Shown: piece by piece, positions 49,354 to 60,703 of the stretch
How the letters are laid out: the number at the start of each line of letters is the position of its first letter
Numbering within the stretch: position 1 is the stretch's first letter
From: Lineus longissimus
Lineage: Eukaryota > Nemertea > Pilidiophora > Heteronemertea > Lineidae
Direction: 5' to 3'
NCBI RefSeq assembly: GCF_910592395.1
Contig: NC_088321.1
Coordinates: forward strand, 10,542,001-10,606,000
DNA: 64,000 nucleotides
Translations under genes and position numbers: made by a program
The notes under the pieces: generated by a model
The model's input: the letters and a program-made list of their open reading frames with translations, nothing else
What the model was told of the DNA's origin: nothing
The model's database searches: none

Positions 49354-49572
49354 CTAGACACCGCTTGCAACACATGGGTACCTCTTGTAGGAACATTCAT
49401 TATGGTGCCGTTGAGAAGTTGCCTGCAAACAGAAAGCTTGACGAATATAATGATCATTTATAAAGCAATCAATAGTATAATTCAAGTAGTGACCAAAGTA
49501 GGTAGTTCCAATCCTTTTCCCGAAGACCAAGATGCTGCCACTTTCCGGTATTACGCCTGAGGCTGGTAACAC
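49354..49572 (-). other. Conserved short open frame, copy G
   Basis: Counterpart of 42026-42244, identical in peptide. Confidence 0.25.
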
Positions 49573-50346
49573 ATTTCTTTGGAGCTGATGTAGCGAAAGA
49601 AAGCGTGTCCATAATTAACGACATACTCATTTGTCGCGATCGTAAGCTTGGTAAGAGGGCCGCCGGTCGAAGTTGCGGCCTCGGTAAAACGGTATCGACG
49701 AAAGAGCTAAGGTGGCCATGGCCAGTACCAGAGTTGATGTGACACTTGCAAACGAGCCGTTGTTTTACGACATGTCGGCCTACTCTACTCATACTTTGAA
49801 CATAAAACAAAGGATAGTGCAACGACAGAGAGAGAGAGCTTTTCGGAACACGGATAAAACACCCAGTGAAATATTTCAAAATTCATTAACTGTATTCACG
49901 CATCGCCGTATCAATGAAACCCATGTTCGTATTGATTGAGTTGGAAGGAAAAAGATAACAAGTTTCAAAATCTATCAATTTCCAATATGTACTGTACACT
50001 ATTTTGAATGTCTTATGTTCTGCCTTAAATCCTTGCTTCTCACACTCTCCTGCACTAGTCCATGTTTGGTTAATGCAAAATTACTAATAAATTTGAGCTA
50101 AGCTTCGCTTGCAGTCAGTGTATGTCAATGCCAATCACTATTTTTAAGTATTTTATTTTACAAGCCATTAATCAGATTTGAGCTGTTTATTTTAATTTGA
50201 TACATTGCTTTGTGATTGGCTTGACGTTGCCTGTATAGCGTTGAATATTATGTCTTAAAGTCAGTCAAATGGAACTATCCTTCTGTGATGAGAAGTAAAG
50301 CATGCATTTCTGAAAAAGAACTTGTTTTCATACACATCATCATATA

Positions 50347-50536
50347 TGTGACCCGTTCTAGCAAAACCAGTAGCATGTCACACATAAGATGAGCCCAGGT
50401 GACACCAGGAGATAATAGGAGAAATTGATGTCGTCAGACTTCACAAAAGGCAGACAATAGTGAAATGAACACACAGTCCGTCTCAACCTACCAAGCTCAG
50501 AGCGACATTCGACTGGTTTTGCTGGAACGGGTCACA
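50347..50536. mobile_element. TA-flanked MITE, copy in unit G
   Basis: Terminal inverted repeats of about 30 bp start TGTGACCCGTTC and end GGAACGGGTCACA, with TA on both sides (50345-50346, 50537-50538). The 190-bp size, lack of coding and TA duplication suit a Tc1/mariner-derived MITE. Confidence 0.6.
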
Positions 50537-52052
50537 TACATGTATATTTGGCAGTACCAGAGTCTTATTGAGGTGTGACGTGTCCGATCTATATATCGCT
50601 TTTATAAAACCGCTAAAAACTATCATTAGACAACATCCTTTGTATAGACTCGTTCACTGTGTCACAGTGGACAACGGTACACCATTAACGTGACCACATT
50701 TCAGCGTTTATATGCGGGTACGGCCAATTGGAACTTTTTGACACTTGATTTTAAATTTTTTGTACTTCTAATAAATTGAGACAATATTTTAAACCTGTTA
50801 TTGGGATGATATGCCCGCGAACAGATTTGGCATGCCTGGGATTCCGAACAAGTTGCAATGATCTGATAAACTCTCTCTTTGAAAAGCTTGAATATTACAG
50901 TATCCAAAGTACAATAAGGCCCTCTTTGATAATCGGTGGAATGTAGTTATCAAACATGTCCACGATTCGTGAGATAATTAGGTACATCAGACGAGCAACG
51001 CCAAACGTACGGCCATTAAAAACGACTCGGTGCACTCCATTAACCACCGACCACAACAAAAATAGAAAATCCGTTTGAACGGTTTTTTCTTTGGAAAATA
51101 ATGTTATTTCTACCTTAATTGTCAACTAGATGATCCAGTTGCACTCTAAAAACTGAGAACCAATCTGTGGTTTGAATGGTGGTTATGGTTCAATGTAAGT
51201 CGATTTCCGTTCTAGTCGCCTGTTAATTTTCGTGAATATACTGTATTGTCTCATCTAAGCCAAGTGATCCAAGTAATGCAGTTCTAACTGTTTGGCCATG
51301 CACTACTAAGCATGGGTTCCGCCCCATAATCAATCTAACAGGCCTCAACATAAAATAAACCACAGGAAATGTTGTTTATGGTAATTACGGTCATGTTAAT
51401 GGTGTACCGCTGTCCACTGTGGTTGTGGGGGATTTGGATTTGAAACCGAACTGGAGATCGGATTTTGCAAAGACATATTTATATTTACACAGAAATCTCG
51501 TCATCCTTCCAAATAAACTCGGGTGTTGCCTCATCCAAATGATTTTGCGAAGTTCTTTTTGTATATGTTAGGGTTCGCCATTTTGTTCCCTAGCAAGTCA
51601 GCAATACACTAATTGGTTTATAGAACATCTCGTACAACATCTATGCACTGTGCACGTGTGTGTGTATTTGAAGTCCAACTGGACATACCCCTGTTCATAT
51701 GTCAATACGGAAATACACACAGGTTTATAGATCCAAACCTCAATAATTGTCTTGGACAATGCCAAGATGCGTAAACTTGATATCTGCGTGTGTTTGTTAA
51801 ACTTCGTTGCAATCGATAGATTTTGTCCAAGTCTTTTGTAATTTTTTAATCTCGAAATAGAAATCTCCAAATAGCTATCATGTTACTATGATCTGTAAAT
51901 TGCACAAGCATGCTGCTATCAACATAATATTCTCCTGAAGTTCAATAATTCTCACGAAGAATCCAATAAAATTTAACACAATTAGTCAAACCCTCCTCTA
52001 TGGAACAAAGTTGTAACGTTGTATCCCTTGCTTTTCTGAAATGATTTTTTAC

Positions 52053-52242
52053 ATATCTTGTAAAATTTCGCACCAGTTTGTGTTGATATTAAAGCTAAAT
52101 GCTGTACAGGTCTCATTGCGTGTGTTCTCGTCATAACAGTACAAACTGCATTGGATATTTGAACGGACAGGCCCTCTGTTATAAGATATTTCGTCAATGG
52201 AGTCAGAGTTGCCGTCTTCCTTTATGAACATCAGTCGGTTTT
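52053..52242 (-). CDS. PAN/apple-like exon, copy H
   Basis: 190 nt with the full Cys pattern; more substitutions than the others (for example NTNWCEIL). Confidence 0.55.
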
Positions 52243-52516
52243 CTATACGACAAGGGATTATAGTTAACATTTCTCACAAAACCCCGGGCGGGTAGATCAA
52301 GGTAAAATAAATGTCAAAATGTCAAACTGACATACTGACCACTCCACCCGAGTGGTGTGTGAGGAGACGTCAATACCGACATACTCGACAGCAAGGAACA
52401 ACTTCTATAACACTGAAACACCTCAAAGTAAATGTTGGAATATGACTTTGTCACATTTTTAAGGCTTCCATACTTGTACCAACCAAAACGATTCAGGGCC
52501 GATACACCAAACTGCG

Positions 52517-52783
52517 GCTGAAAGGGTGGATGTCGTCCTGGGTGCCGACAAATGGTACCCATGTTCGAGATCGACTGGACAATAAGCACCCTGGGTACCA
52601 TTACAATAGACAAACAGCACCCAGTGGCAGTACAGAAACGTCGTCCCTAAGATCCGTAAGCCAGGCAAAAAGAAGCTGGGTTGTATTTGTCTAGTGTAAT
52701 GGCACCCAGGGTGCTTATTGTCCAGTCGATCTAGAACCTGGGTACCATTTGTCGGCACCCAGGACGACATCCACCCTTTCAGC
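52517..52783. mobile_element. MULE-like long-TIR element, copy 3
   Basis: 267 bp, the shortest copy, almost all inverted arms. Duplication CAAACTGCG at 52508-52516 and 52784-52792. Confidence 0.85.
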
Positions 52784-53968
52784 CAAACTGCGCATGCAGG
52801 GTCACACAAAAAATTCCTATAATATTCATAGCCATAACTTTATCCAGTTTTTGGTCCATGCGTATGTACATTCGTCAAAAGATTCTTGTATCATTATTGC
52901 TATTAGTTAAGATTTTAATATGTAAGGTTACACGTGGACAATACTGAACAAGACATTAAACGGAGATCTTGTGATATTAGAATATTGTCTTAACTTTTGA
53001 TCACGGGTCATTTTACATTTGGACTAGATTGTTCTGATTGAAATTAAAATCTATTAAGGTCTGTTTTAAAGAGACTACATCGCAGTGAGAATGTTTGAAT
53101 AAAATCCCTTTAAAATATTTTTTGGGTATGCGTGCCATACTTACTCTCATCCCTATATTTAACTGGAATGACAATGGGAAATGAGGATTCGGGGAGTGAT
53201 ATGTAAAAATACCAACAATCTGATTGGCTGTGACTGAATGACTGTATTACAAAGCCGTGTCACACAGAACTGAGAACGTGCTGCCATGTTGAAGGTCGTT
53301 ATTGCCGCAGTTTCAGGTTGGGATCAATTTCAACGTTCATAAGTTTTTAGCATGGTAACGAATTATATTTCGAAGTATGCATTTGTGTACATTGGCGGAA
53401 TGAATAGATTTTTGTTATTTTCGGCCAGAAAATCTTCATTCTTGTATCAATGTGAATTCTATATACTGCTTATTGTTGTGCGTTGTGCCAAGAATGGATG
53501 GGAAATATCCAGTAACAAAATACGGACTGTCCAATGTATCCTATACTAATATTTAGAATGCTGAGAACTGAATGACAAAGCTGAACACTAACATTACTGT
53601 TGGGTTGCGAAATTATCTATTAGGGCCTGGCATGCCTGTGGTTTTCCAACAGAAGTCACCAACACGTTCACTTTACGTTTGCATAATACGTGTTGGAGGA
53701 GTTGACGCCACGTTATAGTTGGTTAAACTTGTCTTAAACAACTGATCAATGTAAACAGAAACGGGGTGTGATAGTTCAAACAGGTGATAATGAAGGCTCT
53801 AACTCTTAACTTTCTTCAGTCTTAAGCTAAGGTTAATACCGCGAACGTTAACTGACTTAATTTGTTTTGTACAAACGTGTTTGAGCTCCAGCGCCGAAGA
53901 CGTTGACGACTATATGGACTAAGGCATTTTCCATGGATTATTCATGGTTGGAAAAGCTGCTAACTTAC

Positions 53969-54519
53969 CGCTCTCATAAATACTTCGAACCTCCCGTTGA
54001 TTCAAGAGACATGGTAAAATCCTAAGGTTGGACATAGCACCGATAAAATAATGTGAAGTGCAGCGTCCTCCTAGGGTGGGTAAACGACGACCAAGAAAAG
54101 TAAAGCGACCTGATCTGATTTTGACAGATTTTGGTAGCGTCCTAGCATTCAGTTTTACTCCGTCGAGGTAAATCTTATGGATATTTCTTACTATGTCCAC
54201 CGTTACAACAAGAAAATACCAAACACGCGCCTTGATTGCCTTTCCAGTTTTAGTTCTTCGCACCGAATTCTTATGTAGGTTATTACACATTACTTGTATA
54301 CCATGACAGCTACTGACGTAAACGTCAAAGTGTCTTCCAGAAATACAAATTATAAATACCCATCGTCTGGTATGGTGACGCTGCCGAAAGTAGAAAGCAA
54401 ACGAAACGACATCGTTTTTCTGAAGATCAATGTTCAGCTTAACCTCATGATCACATCCATTAAATGAGAGAACCTCACCAAAGAAAGTTGACTTGGCGTA
54501 ATTTGCACCGTATTTCACA
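53969..54519 (-). CDS. LamG domain exon, copy H
   Basis: 551 nt, one codon shorter than the other copies (in the CNNLHKN stretch), frame kept. Closest to copy D. Confidence 0.65.
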
Positions 54520-54888
54520 CTGGAGGAGTTTGAAATCGATACAATGTCATGAAAACTTCAGCATTTAAAGACACATTTGCTAACTGCTGTGGAGAAATTC
54601 CGATGCCATAGATGACAAAGTCTTGACACGGAGCCAGAGCCAAAGGTTTAAATATAAACAGCCTCAAGTAGAGTGACGCAGCCGATTAATACCCGATTTA
54701 TTCTGATGGCTTGGAACTATAGATAGAAATGGCGATGAAAAGAAGCAAACTGTAGGTCTTCTATGGCTGTGTAGCTTCGTATTGCGGAAGACAGGAAGCT
54801 ACCTTCCCTGTTGAGCAGTGTGACAACATTGGATGCGGGACCAAAATGAAACAAAGATGCAGTGGTTTTGCTTCATAAGTTTATGAAT

Positions 54889-55960
54889 GAAATGGCCAGG
54901 GCCATTGTGCTCACCTCATGTGGAGGAAAGATGGATAAAGAGCATGGTCTTGTGTCATGTAGTGTTAGGTTTGATGTAGGTCCAAGCAATTACAATTTCC
55001 CCAAAATGGCCAATTTACAGTACATTCGACCTCTGTGACCTTGAAAAGTAGGTCAAATCAAAGAAGACCCGGGTGACACATTGAATGGTTGTTAGAATTA
55101 GATGTACCTATGATATAAAATTGGTGCCAATCGGGCAAGTCATTACTAGGAATAATGGCATTTTGAAGAATTTAGGATTTGGCCCCCTCCCTGGAGGCCA
55201 AACGGCAAATCAGATCGCACCAAACTTCGGTACCTGAGATCACCTGACCAAGGGGTACATGTGTACTTAATTTGTGATCAATAGTCATTGCAGTTAAGAA
55301 ACGCGCCATTGTTACGGCCTGACGGCGAATTTACGCCATTTGACCTCTGTGACCTTGACAAGAAGGTCAAATTAAAAACCTGTGTGACATATACTGTATG
55401 GTGGTTAGATGTACCCATGATATCAAATTGGTGGCAATCGGGCAAGAAGTTAAGGAATAATCACATTTTTAAGGTTTTTGGATTTTGCCCCCTGGTGGTC
55501 AAGTGGTGAATCATATTGGACCAAACTTCGGTCCCTGAGATCAGCTGACTAAGGGGTAAATGTGTACCAAATTTGGTATCAATAGTCATTGCAGTTTAGA
55601 AACGTGCCATCGTTACATCCTAACGGCCAATTTACACCATTTGACCTCTGTGACCTTGAAAAGGAGGTCAAATCAAAAACCCGGAGGATATATGATGCAC
55701 CTTTGCTAGAAGTAACTACCATATTTTTTAAAAAATTTCCCGACTACTATTGAGGGAGATATTGCATATTTTCACTTTTAACGTTTGGCCCCCTGGTGGC
55801 CAAACCATGAAACGAATCGGACCGAAACTTGGTCTCCCAGGTGTCATTACATAAGGGTACATGTGTACCAAGTTTCAACTCAATAGCTCTAACAGTTACG
55901 AAACGTGCCCTGCTAACGGACGACGGACGACGACGACGACGACGACGACGACGCCGACGC

Positions 55961-55993
<33 letters not shown>

Positions 55994-56046
55994 ACGACGG
56001 ACGCCACGGTATGGGATAAGCTCACCTCTGCTAAGAGGTGAGCTAA
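54889..56046. mobile_element. Hairpin-ended repeat with GAC microsatellite, copy 2
   Basis: Nearly identical to 46630-47777 except in microsatellite length and a few bases. Compared with the empty site in D near 23318 it interrupts an A run, with no clear target duplication. Confidence 0.6.
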
Positions 56047-56456
56047 AAATGGAGAATCCACAGACACAGTGTCTGAAATGCAAAGGAACACAACACTGTT
56101 CCATTATAAATCGCCTTAGTCAATTTTAAATTACAACTTGATTTACTAAAATTTACGAAAGCCCAGATGGTCCATCTGAAATTAGAAATCCGGAGTCCGA
56201 AATTCTCGAATCCGAAATCGGAAATTCAAACTCACTAGTCGCTGGGAAACTTTTAGCCAATCAGATCAAGTGTAACAATCAGTACTTTGCTCTAATGACA
56301 AAAGAGACCAATGGTTCTTCAATTAAGTCAAGCTTTTTTTTATATTAAATTGCAGCTATCACCCGACATGGGCAGGATTCTTTGAGCTAGTCAGACTAGC
56401 AAGAATATCATTTTGAAAGAATGCAATGTATTTGACCTATTTTCTACTAATCATTG

Positions 56457-57402
56457 TGTGAGTGCCAGGGTTTCGGGATTGCATCTAACGTTTTCTCAAA
56501 GACTCGACGGGAACGCTCAAAGGTACTTTCAAACTGTTTATTCCGTAATAAACTGCTCCATAAATTGTTCCTCAAAAGTTCCGTGAAATCTACAAAGATA
56601 GATTTGTTCACAACATAAGTACTATGGCAACAGGATTTTATACACTATGGTCTGTACTAAAGCTGCAAGATGATGGAAGATTTTAAACTGTAAGCTCTTG
56701 AATCTGCTAAATAAACATTATTACAGGGTGACAGTAAAGTCATCAGAAATCCCAGATATTTTAGTCAATCAAAATATTGACAGTCTCACTACTACGGAAT
56801 CGCCACCTATACGAAGATGGAGAAACTAATAACCAATCACATGTATCGCACTCCTGCGCCATGCAGTGCTGCCACGCAGCGCAGGAAATGTGAACCAGAA
56901 TGCCCAGTAGAAAAAATGGGATTTCCGAGAAACTCCACAGTCAAACTGTATCATACAACACCTCTAATCAAAGATGAAAAGTCTAAGAACATCAATATAC
57001 CTTACAACTGAACATTACACGCATATTAACAGAGAACTAGCGCCATCTCCAGACGCGACAACATGAAAAGAGCATGGCTTCTCAACGCTGAGATCCTACA
57101 TCACTTCGATGCTAATTTTCTCATATTTCTAGCCCAAAGTTACACAAACCAGCTTAACTGGGAGGGCTTCTAACATTGTTCTATACATATAACACGTTTG
57201 TTCAATAATTTACCTTTTGAGTCGGGTTTCTTAGCTTATTTTTCTTTGTTGACAATTCCTAACCACTGGTTTACTCGAAATCGAAAATGCGGACCCTACA
57301 ATATGAAGATCACTGCCAGTTTCCGTATCCGGTTTACCTAAGTCCCAAGGACACCTGTTACCATAGTCTCAAATCTCAACTTATGCAGACGATGCATTTA
57401 CA
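56457..57402. mobile_element. Solo LTR, second type
   Basis: 946 bp beginning TGTGAG and ending TTTACA, flanked by CATTG (56452-56456, 57403-57407). The unit sequence resumes exactly after the duplicate, so this is a clean insertion. An AATAAA-type signal lies near 56710. No retrotransposon genes. Confidence 0.65.
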
Positions 57403-57432
57403 CATTGCGTCAAGAATGCATCACGGTATATG

Positions 57433-58700
57433 TTGGTGACCCAATTTTATTTTCTAAACCTCACTATTTATTTCTGTGCTGCCATCTAGCCATAAACTTT
57501 CAAACTTTAAAAGGTGTGTGTCATGCTGAGCATGCTCAGGCAGTTGCAATCCGGCCACCATCTTTGAAAGTTCCTTATTTTACAATCTCCACAAAAACAT
57601 CAAATTTGTATGGTTTCAACCATACTTTCCCCACTATTAAATACCAACAACTTGTAAGTATATATTTCTAAACCAACAAAGGTCAAAATAGTCAAAAAAG
57701 ACAAATCCAAAAGAGGTTAAAACCACCAACATTGTCACTTATCCCACTTCATCATGCACTAACTCCATCTTTAGTGCATTCCACATGTAAATTTTCTATT
57801 TTTTTCCATCCAAGTATTGTCAATACAATATTATCAAAACTATTTCTTCTTTTTCTTGTATCAGTTGTGTCTGTCACGCACAAAAAGTATTTAATAGGAA
57901 AGTTTTCTACCATTTTCATATAATTTTAAAAAATGTTTTGAGCACGGTGCATACATTAGTGTGCATTTGTGTATACGCATGTACATTGCTGTGTGCATTC
58001 TTGTACATTGTTGTGTACATCCATGTACATTTGCGTACAGCCTTGTGTTTATGTACAGGGTCAACTAAATTTATCTAAATTACTGAAGTGTGGCAAGTGA
58101 CATTCTTTTGCATTTCAGTCATATTATTACATGTTAATTTAGACCTTTGGCTTGAGTGTGTTGAATAGGACTTTGGTAACTTCAGGACGTTGTGTGATTA
58201 CTCATGGACATAGACTTATATAACTCTTGGGTTCATTAGTTGGAGCTGGACTGGGTGTGGGCAGTTCCTGGCTGGCCTCTGTAAGGAGAAGTTGTACATC
58301 GTACGTGCCGAACTCAATTCCGTTTGACCAACGTGGTCGTCATTCCTGGTGGAATGTGAACCGGCTGTGTGTCGGAGAGTCGTGGTGTTCTCACCTGTTA
58401 TTTGCGTCCAGCCGCGGGTTGGAGCGCCTTGGCATTGCTGCCATCGTGTCGGCGAACCGTGAGTTGGCTTTGCGGCCAAGGTGTCGCCAGACCGTTAATT
58501 TGTAAACCAGCTACGTGCTTGGTGGCTACTGGAGTAGCCTTGGACCGACTGCGTGTCGGGACGGACACTTTTGTGTCGTGTGTTGTCGTGTGGTAACGGG
58601 AGAGGAGTTCGGAGAGACGTGTGTTACGTGTGTTACGTGTTGGGAGGCCGGTGGTAGGTGAAGGAGCCGTTGTTGGGAATTGACCGCGCCCAGGGAGTGA
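57433..58700. other. Non-coding DNA between array and Polinton genes
   Basis: No gene is recognised. About 57955-58050 holds a degenerate TGTACAT-rich repeat. About 58220-58690 is GC- and TG-rich with no long meaningful frame. The left end of the Polinton should lie somewhere here or just right of it. Confidence 0.4.
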
Positions 58701-58828
58701 GAATATATGTATTGTGGTGGTAGGAATCTAGGTAATTCTAAGCTATTTTAACAAAAGCCCTTACAGGCCTTTTTGTCTCAAATTAGCTTAGAAACCCCTA
58801 AGAACCAGACACCACAATACATATATTC
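58701..58828. repeat. Long palindrome upstream of capsid gene
   Basis: Outer arms of 19 bp are perfect (GAATATATGTATTGTGGTG at 58701-58719 and its complement at 58810-58828). Inner arms TTCTAAGCTA (58736) and TAGCTTAGAA (58784) and a central AAAAGCCC..GGCCTTTT continue the stem. It could be a MITE, or part of the element's own terminal region. Confidence 0.6.
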
Positions 58829-59040
58829 TATCATTCATGAGATTCCCAGTGAAGCGTTGCAATGAAATGGTCAATGAAATGGTAAGGGAATACTAGAGTT
58901 CAATGGGTTAATGTAATCATGACTTACTGTATTCCAACAGAAAGTACACGTCGATAGCTTTTTTCCGTGCATTTTACCTGATATATGATGTTGGCACTGT
59001 TCACTGCATGTACATAATTTTACTAGTAAATAAATAGAAA

Positions 59041-60297
59041 ATGGCAACAGGATATTTATTAAATACCGAAAGGGCACATAAGATTCCACTTGGTTTAAAA
59101 GCTGAGAGGCAGCATCATATCATTACTCATAACCCATCATCTGCTAACCCCAAAGAAACACTGTATGTTAGAATACCGGCATTGCGAGAGAATACATTCT
59201 TTGTACCTAAATCTCTTTATCTGTCTGCTGATGTAACCATTTCTGGTGATTCTAAAAATAGTGTTGTAAATAATCTTGGTAGAAACCTGATTTCAAAGAT
59301 GGTGGTTAAGTGGGGAACAGAGCAGATATTTGACCTTGACGAATACAGTCATTATTCTACATTTAAAGATCTGTGGTTTACAGAAGAAGAAAGAAATGAT
59401 AGAGTTTTTCAGGGTATTCAGTCAAAAAATCTTAGAGAATTAAGATCAGGAGTCGCTGAAGCTGATGTCACTGGAGAAACAGCTAATGAAAAGACTTTAA
59501 AGAAAGTGTTTGACAAGAAGTACAAAATACCATTAGATTTTGAACTATTCCATCATCATGCTCCATTTTACAAGTTTCCAATTCAAGAAGATGTTATCAT
59601 TGAAATAACTTTAGCACCAAAGGAGGAAATCATAGTCACCACAACCACAGCTAGCATGGGCTACAAACTAGAGAATATTTGTTTTGAATATGATACCGTA
59701 GCCAACAAAATGATTGCTAGTCAATTGAGTAACAAGTACAATTCTGGATTCTCAATATTTTATGATTGGGTAGACCATTTTAAGACAGTCAATGTTACTG
59801 CTAATGAAACACTAATTAATGAGAACATCAACTTTCCAAGAATGTCTATTAAAGGATTATTATTACTATTTGTGTCTGACTATGTAGATGGAGCTAGAGA
59901 TTCAGAGAAGTTTGAAAACCCTAACATAAGTAAAGTGCAGATCACAATAGAGGGTGTTGCCAATCAGGTGTTCCCAGAAGGAATGAGAATGATGGATCAA
60001 TGGGAGGAGATCAAGAAACATTTTATGTCTGAAGATTTGAAGAAAACTCATGACTGTAACATGACCATGGAGAAATACTATGGTGATTCTAATCACTATG
60101 GTTTATGGTTGGACCTGAGAACTTCTGAGGATAATCGTCTTCACGGATCAGGAAAGAAGCTCCAGAACACAAAAGATGGTATTCAATTATCTATTACAAA
60201 GAAATCTGGAAAGGGACCATACAAAATGCACATATTCGTGGTTTCTGACGCCCAGGTAAACATCCAGAATTCTCAGATTGCTTCACTCCAGCACTGA
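59041..60297 (+). CDS. Double-jelly-roll major capsid protein (hexon-like)
   Basis: The 418-residue protein has the Polinton/adintovirus MCP layout: an N-terminal strand followed by LYVRIPALRENTFFVPKSL, then VVKWGTEQIFDLDEYSHY, KYKIPLDFELFHHHAPFYKFP, and a C-terminal HIFVVSDAQVNI ending. It matches what I know of the F54H12.2-like proteins often annotated in invertebrate genomes, now seen as MCPs. It would form the trimeric capsomer shell. The start is the first Met, after TAGAAA, and lacks the TAAATG seen in the neighbours. Confidence 0.8.
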   Translation: MATGYLLNTERAHKIPLGLKAERQHHIITHNPSSANPKETLYVRIPALRENTFFVPKSLYLSADVTISGDSKNSVVNNLGRNLISKMVVKWGTEQIFDLDEYSHYSTFKDLWFTEEERNDRVFQGIQSKNLRELRSGVAEADVTGETANEKTLKKVFDKKYKIPLDFELFHHHAPFYKFPIQEDVIIEITLAPKEEIIVTTTTASMGYKLENICFEYDTVANKMIASQLSNKYNSGFSIFYDWVDHFKTVNVTANETLINENINFPRMSIKGLLLLFVSDYVDGARDSEKFENPNISKVQITIEGVANQVFPEGMRMMDQWEEIKKHFMSEDLKKTHDCNMTMEKYYGDSNHYGLWLDLRTSEDNRLHGSGKKLQNTKDGIQLSITKKSGKGPYKMHIFVVSDAQVNIQNSQIASLQH

Positions 60298-60409
60298 GGT
60301 GCTGCAAGAACAAAGTTCGCTCCAACACTGAAACAAAGTTCGTACAACACTAAATTAAATACTGAATACTAGATAAATGAGTTTTACTAGTGATTTTCTA
60401 AGTAATTAA

Positions 60410-60646
60410 ATGGATACACCAGGAAAGAAAGATATCATAAATACACTGTATCAAAGTTTACTGTTGGCATCAACAACAATTGGTTACTCTATGTTACTGA
60501 AAAGGTTCTTGAGAATCAATATTGGTCCCCCAAGTCAGGCCGACCTAGAGAAAATTCTTAAACTGGGAGGAACTGTAGCTATTAGTAATGGAACATTAGA
60601 GTACCTTTACGATCAAGGAATCCTACCCAGAAATATTATGAAGTAA
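60410..60646 (+). CDS. Small hydrophobic protein, Polinton
   Basis: 78 residues with a hydrophobic stretch at about 13-30 (LYQSLLLASTTIGYSMLL) and a weaker one near 50-58. It begins in TAAATGG. It lies between the capsid genes, so a virion or assembly role is possible. No known domain. Confidence 0.65.
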   Translation: MDTPGKKDIINTLYQSLLLASTTIGYSMLLKRFLRINIGPPSQADLEKILKLGGTVAISNGTLEYLYDQGILPRNIMK

Positions 60647-60703
60647 GAATAATTTACTTATTTGATAAAAGGTAAATTTGAAAACGAAAATTTGCTTAAG
60701 TAA

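Larger units (their letters stand above)
43577..51933 (-). repeat. Array unit G, left part deleted
   Basis: The unit starts abruptly within LamG. The first 17 bases before the break match spacer near 51200, so PAN and most of LamG have been lost. The right part is nearly identical to F apart from the 3.0-kb Ginger-like insertion. Confidence 0.75.
52053..54519 (-). pseudogene. Secreted LamG-PAN gene, copy H, lacking 5' exons
   Basis: The LamG exon (53969-54519) and PAN exon (52053-52242) are open with normal splice sites. No signal-peptide exon is found before the array stops at 57432, so the copy is either 5'-truncated or uses exons I cannot recognise. Confidence 0.55.
51934..57432 (-). repeat. 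Array unit H, right end of the array
   Basis: It holds PAN, LamG and part of the intron element, then ends at about 57432. The micro-exon and signal-peptide exon are absent. Three insertions lie within: MULE-like (52517), hairpin-ended repeat (54889) and solo LTR (56457). Confidence 0.75.

Noticed and set aside
58216-58596. Overlapping short frames in GC-rich DNA before the Polinton
   Set aside because: Several frames are open only because stops are rare in GC-rich sequence; no domain or initiation context.
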